Shown here piece after piece: positions 1-7,790 of a DNA stretch of 34,367 nucleotides (the stretch's first letter is position 1; every line of letters starts with the position of its first letter). The notes beneath the pieces are model-generated. The model was not told the DNA's origin. It worked only from the letters and a program-made list of their open reading frames with translations, and did not search any database. Both the position numbers and the translations under genes were made by a program. This DNA comes from an uncultured Campylobacter sp. (lineage in GTDB: Bacteria > Campylobacterota > Campylobacteria > Campylobacterales > Campylobacteraceae), in contig CALKQT010000033.1 of assembly GCA_937990735.1 (NCBI GenBank), positions 1 through 34,367 of the forward strand, read 5' to 3'.

Positions 1-453
1 GTAATGAACGGCGTGAGCATCTACGGAGACTGCGTCGGCGAGAGTATGTATTACGGACCGGGCGCGGGCGGAAGCGCTACGGCAAGCGCGGTTATAAGCG
101 ATCTCATCGATATTGCGCGCGATAACAAAAACCCGATGCTCGGCTATAAAATTTTGCCTAGTGAAAATTTTATGCAAATTTTGCCTAGCGAGCAGATCCG
201 CACGAAGTATTATTTCAGGCTGCGCGTGCGCGACGAGAAGGGCGTGCTTGCGAAGCTTACGAACATTATGAGTTTAAACGATCTTTCGATCGACAGCTTT
301 TTGCAAAAGCCTAAGCTCAAAACGGATGAGGAGGTGACGCTGTTTTTTACGACGCATACGTGCTGCGAGAAGGACATAAAGCACGCTATAAGCGTGATCG
401 GCGGCGAAAATTTCATCACGCAAAAGCCTTTTATGATCAGGATCGAAAGCTAA
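1..453 (+). CDS. hom: homoserine dehydrogenase, C-terminal part (5' truncated by window edge)
   Basis: NADP-dependent reduction of aspartate semialdehyde to homoserine, the branch point to threonine and methionine. The reading frame is open from base 1, so the N-terminal Rossmann domain and most of the catalytic domain lie upstream; about 150 of the usual 420 or so residues are present. The start of the visible part reads YGPGAGGSATASAVISDL, the conserved end of the homoserine dehydrogenase catalytic domain (the GPGAG stretch). The last 80 residues (from about YYFRLRVRDEKGVLAKLTNI) form an ACT domain, the usual site of threonine feedback. One base separates its stop from the TTG of the next gene, so the two are probably co-transcribed. 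The family call is firm; regulation by threonine is inferred from the ACT domain. Confidence 0.93.
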   Translation, partial: VMNGVSIYGDCVGESMYYGPGAGGSATASAVISDLIDIARDNKNPMLGYKILPSENFMQILPSEQIRTKYYFRLRVRDEKGVLAKLTNIMSLNDLSIDSFLQKPKLKTDEEVTLFFTTHTCCEKDIKHAISVIGGENFITQKPFMIRIES

Positions 454-454
454 G

Positions 455-793
455 TTGAGCTTAAAAGAATATCTTTTCGGCTTTGCCTGCGAGGACCGTG
501 CGGCGGAATTTTTACGCGGCGAAGGGTTTGAAATTTTAAAGCGAAATTTCCGCTGCCGCTTCGGCGAGATCGATATCATCGCGCGCAAGGGCGGAATTTT
601 GCACTTCGTCGAGGTGAAGGCTACAAGCGGCGATTATGACGCCGCAGAGCGCGTGACTGGCGCCAAGATGGCTAAAATTTTAAAGGCGGCGGAATTTTAT
701 CTGATGAGCTGCGATACGGACGAGCCGTGGCAGATCGACGTCGTGGAAGTTTATCCAAAGCAGATAAAATTTATCGCCAACATATCTTTTTAA
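455..793 (+). CDS. YraN/UPF0102 family nuclease-like protein
   Basis: Small protein of the UPF0102 (YraN) family, which has a restriction-endonuclease-like fold; its cellular role is not settled, though a link to DNA processing is often proposed. The family core is visible: a G-E-I-D-I-I-A segment near residues 37-43 followed by H-F-V-E-V-K near residues 49-54, which supply the acidic and lysine residues of a PD-(D/E)XK-like site. Length (112 aa) is normal. I use the TTG at 455, one base after the homoserine dehydrogenase stop, because it gives the typical N-terminus and no ATG is available before the conserved region. Translation is probably coupled to hom. No terminator follows before the trxA promoter. 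Confidence 0.88.
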   Translation: MSLKEYLFGFACEDRAAEFLRGEGFEILKRNFRCRFGEIDIIARKGGILHFVEVKATSGDYDAAERVTGAKMAKILKAAEFYLMSCDTDEPWQIDVVEVYPKQIKFIANISF

Positions 794-828
794 ATTAGAA
801 TTTTTATTATTTATTTAAGATAATAAAC

Positions 829-834
829 TATAAT
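829..834 (+). promoter_or_regulatory. trxA promoter, -10 box
   Basis: A perfect TATAAT 30 bp upstream of the trxA start codon, preceded by a T/A-rich stretch (796-826) as is usual for campylobacter sigma-70 promoters, which lack a clear -35. An AAGGAG ribosome site follows at 852-857. Confidence 0.7.
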
Positions 835-863
835 CCGCAGAATTTTAACACAAGGAGAACATT

Positions 864-1178
864 ATGGGAAAGTATATAGAGCTTACTTCGGAGAATTTCG
901 ACGTTATTAAAGAGGGTGTCGCGCTAGTCGATTTTTGGGCACCTTGGTGCGGGCCGTGCCGTATGATCGCCCCGATCATCGAGGAGCTTGCGAACGATTA
1001 CGAGGGCAAGGCTAAAATTTGCAAAGTAAATACCGACGAAGCGCAGGATCTTGCGGTGCAGTTCGGCGTCCGCTCGATCCCTACGATTCTATTTTTCAAA
1101 GACGGCGAGCTAAAAGCTCAGCTTATCGGCGCGCAATCTAAGCAGATCATAGCCGACAAACTAAACTCGCTTCTGTAA
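864..1178 (+). CDS. trxA: thioredoxin
   Basis: Cytoplasmic dithiol carrier that reduces disulfides in target proteins and is recharged by thioredoxin reductase, encoded just downstream. The classic active site W-C-G-P-C has its cysteines at residues 29 and 32, and the cis-proline segment R-S-I-P-T is present in the second half. The length, 104 aa, matches the family. The ATG at 864 has an AAGGAG ribosome site at good spacing and an upstream TATAAT. A hairpin with a T-rich tail follows the stop, so trxA may be transcribed largely alone although trxB lies 110 bp downstream. Identification is very secure. Confidence 0.98.
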   Translation: MGKYIELTSENFDVIKEGVALVDFWAPWCGPCRMIAPIIEELANDYEGKAKICKVNTDEAQDLAVQFGVRSIPTILFFKDGELKAQLIGAQSKQIIADKLNSLL

Positions 1179-1184
1179 ATTTCA

Positions 1185-1213
1185 AAAGGGCGGCTTTCGC
1201 CCTTTCTTCTTCC
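1185..1213 (+). terminator. Rho-independent terminator after trxA
   Basis: Inverted repeat AAAGGGCG (1185-1192), five-base loop, CGCCCTTT (1198-1205), followed by a T-rich tail. It lies 7 bases after the trxA stop and could reduce read-through into trxB. Confidence 0.75.
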
Positions 1214-1288
1214 ACTCATCGTTTTATTAATTAAATTCGTAAATTTAACGCTCGCGACTTTACTTAATAAAATAATTAAGGAGAAAAA

Positions 1289-2233
1289 ATGTTAGATTTA
1301 GCAATTATCGGCGGCGGTCCTGCAGGGCTAGCGGCGGGGCTTTATGCTACAAGAGGCGGTTTAAAGGACGTCGTGATGTTTGAGATGGGGATGCCCGGCG
1401 GGCAGATCACCTCAAGCTCCGAGATGGAAAACTACCCGGGCGTCGCTGCGGTGACTGATGGGATGAGCTTTATGGCGCCTTGGCAGGAGCAGTGCTTTCG
1501 CTTCGGGCTAAAGCATGAGATGGTGCGCGTGTTGCGCGTCTCAAAAGACGGCGACGGAAATTTTACGATCCATCTCGAGGGCGATCAAACGCGCCGCGCG
1601 CGCGCCGTTATTGTGGCTACCGGCTCTACTCCGCGCCGCGCGGGGATCGAGGGCGAGGATGAGTTCTTCGGTCGCGGCGTCAGTACCTGCGCGACCTGCG
1701 ACGGGTTTTTTTATAAGGGCAAAGAGGTTGCTGTCCTCGGCGGCGGTGACACGGCGTTAGAGGAGGCGCTGTATCTAGCTAAAATTTGCTCTAAAGTCTA
1801 TCTGATCCATCGCCGCGACGAGTTTCGCGCTGCGCCTTCGACCGTGCAAAAAGTGCGCGAAAGTGAAAATATCGAGCTCATCACAAACGCGCTCGTAGAG
1901 CAGATCAAGGGCGATGCAAGCGGCGTGACGGGCATAGTTGTCAAGGATAAAATTAGCGGCGCCGCGCGCGAGCTGCAGCTGCCTGGGATCTTCGTATTCG
2001 TGGGGCTTGACGTGCGAAACGAGGTCCTAAAAGACGAAAGTGGCAAGTTCATCTGCGACGTCACGCCGGGCGGACAGGTCGCGGTAAATTTAAAGATGCA
2101 AACAAGCGTACACGGGTTATTTGCGGCGGGCGATATGAGACAGGATGCGCCTAAGCAGGTCGTTTGCGCGGCAGGCGACGGCGCGGTTGCCGCACTTAGC
2201 GCTATCGCGTATCTGCAAGGACACGACAAATAG
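1289..2233 (+). CDS. trxB: thioredoxin-disulfide reductase
   Basis: FAD flavoprotein that passes electrons from NADPH to thioredoxin. Visible features: the FAD-binding GGGPAG at residues 8-13; the redox cysteine pair in CATCDG, C134 and C137; and the NADPH-binding GGGDTALEEA just after it. The C-terminal A-A-G-D segment that closes the FAD domain is at about residues 275-278. Length (314 aa) is typical of the low-molecular-weight bacterial type. The ATG at 1289 follows AAGGAG (1278-1283). Placement directly behind trxA makes a complete thioredoxin system. Although a selenocysteine tRNA lies nearby, the active site here is Cys-Cys with no in-frame TGA. Confidence 0.97.
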   Translation: MLDLAIIGGGPAGLAAGLYATRGGLKDVVMFEMGMPGGQITSSSEMENYPGVAAVTDGMSFMAPWQEQCFRFGLKHEMVRVLRVSKDGDGNFTIHLEGDQTRRARAVIVATGSTPRRAGIEGEDEFFGRGVSTCATCDGFFYKGKEVAVLGGGDTALEEALYLAKICSKVYLIHRRDEFRAAPSTVQKVRESENIELITNALVEQIKGDASGVTGIVVKDKISGAARELQLPGIFVFVGLDVRNEVLKDESGKFICDVTPGGQVAVNLKMQTSVHGLFAAGDMRQDAPKQVVCAAGDGAVAALSAIAYLQGHDK

Positions 2234-2410
2234 GTATATCTTCGGCGTAGAATTTTGAAGCAAAATCCATCGTGGCTCTACATTTTTTCTGCGGCTTTTT
2301 AGCGCGGTTCGAGCATAATCTTTTGTTTGATTTACGGCGCGGCGGGCGAAACTACTCCCGTCGCGCTTTAAATTTAAAATCACACCTGAAATTTTGAATG
2401 AAATTTTATT

Positions 2411-2455
2411 ATAAAAAAAGCGGCTAAATTTTAAAATTTTATAAAATTTAGCCGC
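2411..2455 (-). terminator. Rho-independent terminator of the lipoprotein gene (minus strand)
   Basis: Fourteen-bp inverted repeat GCGGCTAAATTTTA (2420-2433) and its complement (2442-2455). Read on the minus strand it is followed by seven T residues, so it ends the transcript of the lipoprotein gene at 2468-3193. Each arm contains the AAATTT form of RAATTY. Confidence 0.8.
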
Positions 2456-2467
2456 GAGATAGGGCGC

Positions 2468-3193
2468 TTATTGCCTTTCGTAGAAGCCTGCTATGACATC
2501 TTTTGACTTCATTTTATTTACGGGATCTTCTTTACCGTTCGTGATAAGTTTAAATTTATCAGACAGATTTACGCTTTTACCCTCATTTACGATAAAATTT
2601 AGCTCGATAGCAAGCTTTGATGATCCGCCTTCTTTATGTCCGAAGCTCGCGTCCAATTGTTCTGCGGTTATTTGCGAGTAATAAACGGCTGCTTTTAAGC
2701 ACTCCATAATAGAGTCCATGTAGATTTCGGTATTGCTTTCTTTCAGTATCTCCGCTTTTAGTTTGTCGTCGCAATCCACCGACTTCCATTCTTCTTCAAA
2801 TTCTATTTTGCCTTTGGTTTTAAGCGTTTCTTGAAATTTGGCTTCGTTTAACTTGCAGTATTCCTTTGCCAGCTTAAGCAAGCCTTGCGCGTCGTAAGCC
2901 TTGCCCTCATAAAAAGTCATAACCCTTTTTAAAGACGAGTCCAACATCTCTTGTTTATATGATTTAAGCCTCTGCTCTACATCCACGTCGCACACCATCT
3001 TAACCATCTTTAATCCGCCGTTTTCCTCTTTGCTCCAGGCGATATTTTTGCAGATTTTAGAGCCTTCGATCGCCGCGCCGATACTCATAGATTTAAAGTC
3101 GGGAAGAGTGTAGTTTTTGACAAGCTCCACATCGTCATCGCCGCATCCTGCAAAAATCAATGCCGCAAGCGCAGCGCCCAATACGTATTTCAT
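2468..3193 (-). CDS. hypothetical lipoprotein
   Basis: I do not recognise this family. The N-terminus is a lipoprotein signal peptide: MKYVLGAALAALIFAGC, with a lipobox ending A-G-C at about residue 17, so the mature protein should be lipid-anchored in the envelope. The rest (about 220 residues) is charged and soluble, with several cysteines (for example in S-K-I-C-K-N, K-M-V-C-D, E-Y-C-K, S-V-D-C-D and I-M-E-C-L) that could form disulfides. The ATG at 3193 has AAGGAG upstream at six-base spacing. It is transcribed on its own, between tRNA-Sec and a strong terminator. Expression as a lipoprotein is well supported; function is unknown. Confidence 0.8.
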   Translation of the reverse strand: MKYVLGAALAALIFAGCGDDDVELVKNYTLPDFKSMSIGAAIEGSKICKNIAWSKEENGGLKMVKMVCDVDVEQRLKSYKQEMLDSSLKRVMTFYEGKAYDAQGLLKLAKEYCKLNEAKFQETLKTKGKIEFEEEWKSVDCDDKLKAEILKESNTEIYMDSIMECLKAAVYYSQITAEQLDASFGHKEGGSSKLAIELNFIVNEGKSVNLSDKFKLITNGKEDPVNKMKSKDVIAGFYERQ

Positions 3194-3344
3194 ACTCGCT
3201 CCTTCAAGAAAAGTTAACGAGCAATGCTACCCATCTCTGTTTAATAACGGATAAATTTTGAGCCAAAATTTGAGATAAATTCGCGAAGTACGTGGCTAAA
3301 AGCGTGAAAGATAAAATTTAAAGATGGAATTTTTAAAAGAATTC

Positions 3345-3441
3345 GGCGAGAGAGGGAGGGAATCGAACCCCCCGGAAAACGGTCAACCGCCCTCCTATCG
3401 GATTTGAAGTCCGCAGACGCCACCAGGTCGCCATCCTCTCC
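3345..3441 (-). tRNA. selC: tRNA-Sec (anticodon UCA)
   Basis: Selenocysteine tRNA, the suppressor that decodes recoded UGA. Reading the minus strand from 3441, the anticodon loop is CTTCAAA with anticodon TCA at 3407-3405. The hallmark is a very long variable arm, about nine pairs closed by a TTGA loop, followed by a T-arm with the TTCGATT loop. At 97 nt it is the length expected for tRNA-Sec and too long for ordinary tRNAs. The 3' end reads G-C-C-G, so the terminal A of CCA is not encoded. By eye the acceptor and D stems pair imperfectly, so the exact 5' end may be 3440 or 3441. Its presence implies selA, selB and selD elsewhere and at least one Sec protein. Confidence 0.9.
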
Positions 3442-3451
3442 AAATGCGGGA

Positions 3452-3457
3452 ATTATA
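3452..3457 (-). promoter_or_regulatory. selC promoter, -10 box (minus strand)
   Basis: TATAAT on the minus strand ending 10 bases upstream of the tRNA-Sec 5' end, squeezed into the 28 bp between the transporter stop and the tRNA. This suggests independent transcription of the tRNA. Confidence 0.6.
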
Positions 3458-3469
3458 GCGAGATAAAAT

Positions 3470-6277
3470 TTATTTAGCTTTAAAGAGGCTAAATTTTAAG
3501 CTCTTTCGGCTCATTATTAGCGACGGCAGGATTATGAGCGCGCCCAAAAGCAGCAGGCTCATCACCAGACATATCAGTAGCCCGAAGTAGATCGTAGGCC
3601 AGAAATTGCTCATCATCATCACGCTAAAGCCCAAAATGATCGCAAACGACGTATAATACATCGCATATCCGATACTTGCGTGGCTCGCACGGATCGCCGC
3701 AGCCTCGTCGCCGCTGCGCGCAAATTCCCGCTTGTAGCGGTAGATGTAGTGGATGACGTCGTCCACGCCGATGCCGATGCTAATCGCCGCTATCGTGATA
3801 CTCATGATATCCAGCGGAATGCCTGCAACCCCCATGATGCCGAAGCAGGCGCAAAGCGGGATTAAATTTACGACGATCGCGATAAGTGCGTATGAAAACG
3901 AGCGAAAGATGATCACAAAAAGCACGAAAAGCACGAGCACGGTGATACCCAGGGTGTCTATCTGCGAGCTCATCAGGCTTTGAAGCATATTGTTATAAAG
4001 CACCATTATACCGCTGATCTGCGCGCTTGCCTGCTCGCCCTCGAGCAAAGAATTTAGCCCGCTTTGCAGATCTTTTAGAAATTTTGCTCTGCGCAAGCGT
4101 GGATCGCTGTCTATCGTGCGGACGCTAAAATGCGCCTCGTTCGCTTCGATATTCACAAAGGGCGAAAGCACCATCTCGCGGTAGTTTGCCGGCATTTCAG
4201 AGTAGATTAGAGCAAGGCTCAGATCGTCCAGATCGCGCCCTTGATTAATCTGCTTGCCGAGCTTTAAAAGCGATGCTAGCGAGCTTACGTTGCCAATAAA
4301 CTCGTGCCCCGCGATGTTTTTGTCCTTCAAAAAATCATCTATTTTGCCGATGATACGCATCTTTTCGGAGGTGAACCAATACTGCGGCTTGTTTTCGTTG
4401 GCGGCGTATTCAGCTTCGAAATCGCCAAAATCGTCGCTCGCGGTGGAATTTTGCTCTAAATTTGCGGCATGGGTTTGATCTGAATTTACGGCGCCGCCTG
4501 GCTGTGCTGCCGCGACGGAGCTTTGCTCGATAAAATTTTGATCATTTAAATTTTGCGCCGCGGCAACGGAACTTTGCGCCGTGGAATTTTCTGCAATAGA
4601 ATTTTGCGCCGTGACGGTAGAATTCTGTGCGGCGGGATTCTGCGCGGTAAAATTTCGCCCAGCGGGATTGGAATTTTCACCGCTTTTAAAATTTACGCTT
4701 CCGCTCGTAGAATTTTCACCTCCGCTTACGGGATCTGCATCGCCTGCGCTTTTAAATTTAACGACGATATCAAGCGGGATCGTTCCGCCCAGATTGGTAT
4801 CGATGACCTCCATACCCGCGCGGATGTCGGTGCTTTTTTTGAAGTAGCCGATGAAGCTGTTTTCGACGCGCAGCTGCGAGATGCCGTATAGCCCGAAGAT
4901 CACCGCCGCGGCGCAAACGCCGTATACCGCGCCTCTGCTACGTAGCGCCGTTTCAGCGCACCAAAGCGTAAATTTAAAGTGCTGCTCGAAGCTGCGGTTG
5001 TTGTGCGTGCGCCTTAGAAGCGACATAACCGCGCCGAATACTCCAAATGCCGTAATTAGCGAGATACTGATGCCTACGCTCATCATAATTCCCAGAGAAA
5101 TTACGGGTTTTATATCGCAAAAAATTAGCGACATAAAGCCGATGACGGTCGTAAAGATCGCGAAAAAGCAGGGTCTTGCGCGCTCGCGCAACACCGCATA
5201 AACGAGCTGGCGCTGCGAAAAGGCGTGAAAGCGCGCGCTAAACTCGCGGTAGGCGACGATTAGGTGGATACAGACCGAAACCGTTATGATGAGCTGAAGC
5301 GCTATGAAATTTGAGCTAATCACCGTGACCTCAAAGCTCAAAAAGCCGAATAATCCCGCTGCAAGCACGACCGAATACGCGCAGATGATGAGCGGCAGTA
5401 GGATAAATTTTGCCTGCCTGAAAAATAGCCAAAAGCACGCTAGCAGTAGTACTAGCGCGCCGAGCCCGTAGGTCGTTAGATCCGAGCGGACGTAGCCTAC
5501 CATATCGTCGGCGATCATATTCAGTCCGCCCAAAAATAATCGGTCGCCCGCAAATTCCCTCTCAAAGCCCGCGATCAGCGCGCGCAAAGCCACAATGTCG
5601 CGGTGATCCTTTTCGCGCAGCTCGTCGCGGTAGGATTTGAAATTTTGCTCCGAAGCTTTAAGCGCGTCTTTGAGCTGTGAAATTTGGGCATCGGAGCGGT
5701 TGCTCTCATGCTCCGCTTGCTTTAGAGCGCTTTTGGCTCCGTCTCTTAGGCGCAAAAGCTCCTCGTAGCGGGTCTGCGGCTTTAAATTTATTAAAATTGC
5801 GGTAGTTCGAAGATCGGCGCTTACTAAATTTGACGCATAAAAGGGGCTCGTAGAAAGCTCGCGTCTAGCCGCGGTTAAATTTACGTCTGCGTCGGTAAGA
5901 GTGGGTATATGCTTAAGCAGCTCGCTCATACCCTCGCTTTTGTTTAGCAAAAGCGGCACGTTCGTGATGTCCGTGACGCTAGCGACGAAATCCAGCTTAG
6001 AAAAAGCGGCATCCATCTGCGCTATCTTGCGGATCGTCTCGGGCGCTAAAAGATCGCCCGCGGGAGTGTAGGCGACGACCAAGAAATTCGGCGTTTCGTA
6101 GCGCTTGGATACTTCGCGCCAAATTTGAAGATCCTCGTCGTTATCAAGCAGTAGCGTCTGGGTTGAAGCGTCGATCTCGAGCTTTGTGGAGTAATATCCG
6201 AAAAAGAGCGCCAGCGCCGTAAACAGTGCAAGCGTGATTTTCGGAAACGCGACGATTAGGCGAAAAATTTTTTTCAA
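3470..6277 (-). CDS. RND/MMPL-family transporter linked to MlaA-MlaC
   Basis: Large inner-membrane protein of the RND/MMPL superfamily (predicted exporter of the HpnN type). It has an N-terminal membrane segment at about residues 9-27, a periplasmic loop, a first membrane bundle at about 265-445, a second periplasmic domain at about 470-775 and a second bundle at about 780-930, the two-fold repeat expected of RND proteins. It is the third gene of mlaA-mlaC-RND, 23 bp after mlaC; the same trio occurs in C. jejuni as I recall (Cj1371-1373). A role moving lipid between the membranes with MlaC is inferred. The TTG at 6277 is the likely start. Odd feature: residues about 512-626 are a low-complexity A/N/S/Q insertion with repeated ENS and QNS (see the repeat entry). 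Confidence 0.88.
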   Translation of the reverse strand: MKKIFRLIVAFPKITLALFTALALFFGYYSTKLEIDASTQTLLLDNDEDLQIWREVSKRYETPNFLVVAYTPAGDLLAPETIRKIAQMDAAFSKLDFVASVTDITNVPLLLNKSEGMSELLKHIPTLTDADVNLTAARRELSTSPFYASNLVSADLRTTAILINLKPQTRYEELLRLRDGAKSALKQAEHESNRSDAQISQLKDALKASEQNFKSYRDELREKDHRDIVALRALIAGFEREFAGDRLFLGGLNMIADDMVGYVRSDLTTYGLGALVLLLACFWLFFRQAKFILLPLIICAYSVVLAAGLFGFLSFEVTVISSNFIALQLIITVSVCIHLIVAYREFSARFHAFSQRQLVYAVLRERARPCFFAIFTTVIGFMSLIFCDIKPVISLGIMMSVGISISLITAFGVFGAVMSLLRRTHNNRSFEQHFKFTLWCAETALRSRGAVYGVCAAAVIFGLYGISQLRVENSFIGYFKKSTDIRAGMEVIDTNLGGTIPLDIVVKFKSAGDADPVSGGENSTSGSVNFKSGENSNPAGRNFTAQNPAAQNSTVTAQNSIAENSTAQSSVAAAQNLNDQNFIEQSSVAAAQPGGAVNSDQTHAANLEQNSTASDDFGDFEAEYAANENKPQYWFTSEKMRIIGKIDDFLKDKNIAGHEFIGNVSSLASLLKLGKQINQGRDLDDLSLALIYSEMPANYREMVLSPFVNIEANEAHFSVRTIDSDPRLRRAKFLKDLQSGLNSLLEGEQASAQISGIMVLYNNMLQSLMSSQIDTLGITVLVLFVLFVIIFRSFSYALIAIVVNLIPLCACFGIMGVAGIPLDIMSITIAAISIGIGVDDVIHYIYRYKREFARSGDEAAAIRASHASIGYAMYYTSFAIILGFSVMMMSNFWPTIYFGLLICLVMSLLLLGALIILPSLIMSRKSLKFSLFKAK
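4400..4745 (-). repeat. RAATTY-rich low-complexity insertion in the RND transporter
   Basis: About 115 codons of A/N/Q/S/E-rich sequence interrupt the second periplasmic domain. By hand count, 4441-4760 carries 13 RAATTY sites (GAATTT, AAATTT, GAATTC), roughly 40 per kb. They are nearly all in one reading phase, so they read as Q-N-S, E-N-S, Q-N-L, R-N-F and similar. Units are spaced irregularly at about 15-30 bp. The sequence either side returns to ordinary RND protein. Confidence 0.7.
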
Positions 6278-6300
6278 ATACCGCTCTTTTAGGCGTGCCG

Positions 6301-6885
6301 CTATTCGCCGCTATTGATGACGGTGGAATTTAGCCGCTTTATAAGCTCGTCAAAGCCCAAGCTTTGCGTTACGTCGCCTAGCTGCGAGCGATAGGTTTGG
6401 ATTAGGCTAACGCCCACGATATCGACGTCGTAGATGCGCCAATCAGAGCCATTAGGATAAAATTTAAAATCTATGTCGTAGTTTTTCTGCTCGCCGATGA
6501 CCTGCGTTTTTAGCACGCGGCGCTTATCGCTCGGGCTTTGTTTGCTTAGCACCTTCATATCCTGATCGGTATAAAGCGAAAGTTTTTCGATAAAGGAGCG
6601 CTTTAGATGCGCCTCGAAAGCTTGGTTAAATTCCGCGATCTGCGCCGGGCTAAGGCTAGCGTAATGCTTCGCAAGGGAGAGCTTCGCCATCATCTTATAA
6701 TCAAAATAGCCGTCGAAAAGCGCAAAGATTTTCGCTGGCTTTGCGTCTTTGGGCGCACTGCTTCGCATAATGCCTACGGCCTCGGCGACCTTTTGGCTCA
6801 TCACAGGCTCGATATCCGCATCGCTAATAGCGTGCGCCGAAATCAAAAGCGCTCCGCAAAGCGCTAGAACTTTTAAAATTTTCAT
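6301..6885 (-). CDS. mlaC: MlaC/Ttg2D-family periplasmic phospholipid-binding protein
   Basis: Periplasmic lipid carrier of the MlaC (Ttg2D, 'toluene tolerance') family, which shuttles phospholipid between outer-membrane MlaA and an inner-membrane partner. It begins with a Sec signal peptide, MKILKVLALCGALLISAHA, cleaved at about residue 19-20. Family features include the helical start, a central F-D-G-Y-F-D-Y-K-M-M-A segment and the C-terminal W-R-I-Y-D-V-D-I-V-G-V-S-L strand, which is diagnostic. Length 194 aa is normal. The start has AAAGGA upstream, inside the end of mlaA, so translation is probably coupled. The gene symbol follows the family, since the next gene is an RND protein and no MlaFEDB genes are present in the window. 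Confidence 0.92.
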   Translation of the reverse strand: MKILKVLALCGALLISAHAISDADIEPVMSQKVAEAVGIMRSSAPKDAKPAKIFALFDGYFDYKMMAKLSLAKHYASLSPAQIAEFNQAFEAHLKRSFIEKLSLYTDQDMKVLSKQSPSDKRRVLKTQVIGEQKNYDIDFKFYPNGSDWRIYDVDIVGVSLIQTYRSQLGDVTQSLGFDELIKRLNSTVINSGE

Positions 6886-6887
6886 TG

Positions 6888-7607
6888 TTATTCCTTTATT
6901 AATTTCTCGCGATTTTGCTCGTAAGCATCGCGTAAGAACGGATATAGATCCACCGCATCTTTGGTCATTTTTTCATAAAATTTCGGATCGCGCGAGTAGT
7001 CGTTAAATATTCTAAATCCATTGACGGAGTTTCGAACAGTGCCATCTTTAATATAATTTATCGGGTTTGAAAAATAATCTCCGACAAGTCCCGCTGTATC
7101 GCGCAGATTGCTCTGTCCTAAGATCGGCCAGACGATATGTGGACCTGCCGGCACGCCCCAATACCCGAGCGTTTGCCCGAAATCCTCGTCGTGGCGCGGA
7201 ATCCCGTAGTATTTGCCTGCCATATCATTAAGCCCGCCGAAGCCGACGGTCGAATTGATCAAAAATCGCTTCGTCTCATCCCAAGAATTTTCAAATTTAC
7301 CCTGCAATAGGTTGTTTACGAGCCTCATCGGATATAAAATATTATAGAAAAAATTTGAAAACGCGCCCTGGATCGGATCGGGCATTACGTAATCGTAGCC
7401 GCTGGCTACGGGGGTTAATATGTATGAGTAAAATACGTCGTTAAAGCTCGTCATAACGCGGTTATAGCCGCTAAGCGGATCGAAAACCTCACGCTTGGCA
7501 AACTCCTCATCAAAACCATCCGTATCGCTAGGCGCTACGTCTTGCTTTTGCGAGCAACCGCAGAGTGCCAATGCCGCGGCTAAGAATAGAATTTTTATAA
7601 ATTTCAA
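6888..7607 (-). CDS. mlaA: MlaA/VacJ-family outer-membrane lipoprotein
   Basis: Outer-membrane lipoprotein (VacJ) that removes phospholipid from the outer leaflet in the Mla pathway. It has a lipoprotein signal ending L-C-G-C, then the family's D-P-L-x-G-Y-N-R segment, the helical N-x-L-Y-P-M-R-x-x-N-N-L-L-Q-G-K region, and the diagnostic E-D-F-G-Q-T-L-G-Y-W-G and G-P-Y/H-I-V-W-P-I-L-G motifs. I prefer the TTG at 7607, giving MKFIKILFLAAALALCGC: AAGGG lies six bases upstream and the signal peptide then has normal length. An ATG at 7631 is possible but weaker. It heads the operon mlaA-mlaC-RND and is divergent from modE. Confidence 0.92.
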   Translation of the reverse strand: MKFIKILFLAAALALCGCSQKQDVAPSDTDGFDEEFAKREVFDPLSGYNRVMTSFNDVFYSYILTPVASGYDYVMPDPIQGAFSNFFYNILYPMRLVNNLLQGKFENSWDETKRFLINSTVGFGGLNDMAGKYYGIPRHDEDFGQTLGYWGVPAGPHIVWPILGQSNLRDTAGLVGDYFSNPINYIKDGTVRNSVNGFRIFNDYSRDPKFYEKMTKDAVDLYPFLRDAYEQNREKLIKE

Positions 7608-7790
7608 ATGCGACCCTTCTTTATAAATCAAAGTAACGATTTTACAAATTTAAAGAAATTTTGTCAATAAAGGTAAAATTTCATATAGAATTTCCCTCTT
7701 TATATCGCAGAATAAAGCCTACAGCTCTTTAAGAAATATATCAGATGATATATTATAAAATCACGCGAAAGTAAATAAGAAAGGATGAAA

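Noticed and set aside
1289..2233. Possible selenocysteine thioredoxin reductase, given the nearby tRNA-Sec
   Set aside because: The redox site is C-A-T-C with ordinary cysteine codons and the gene ends in TAG with no in-frame TGA.
4851..5201. 116-codon plus-strand frame within the RND gene
   Set aside because: Antisense shadow of membrane segments; the minus-strand gene is clearly the real one.
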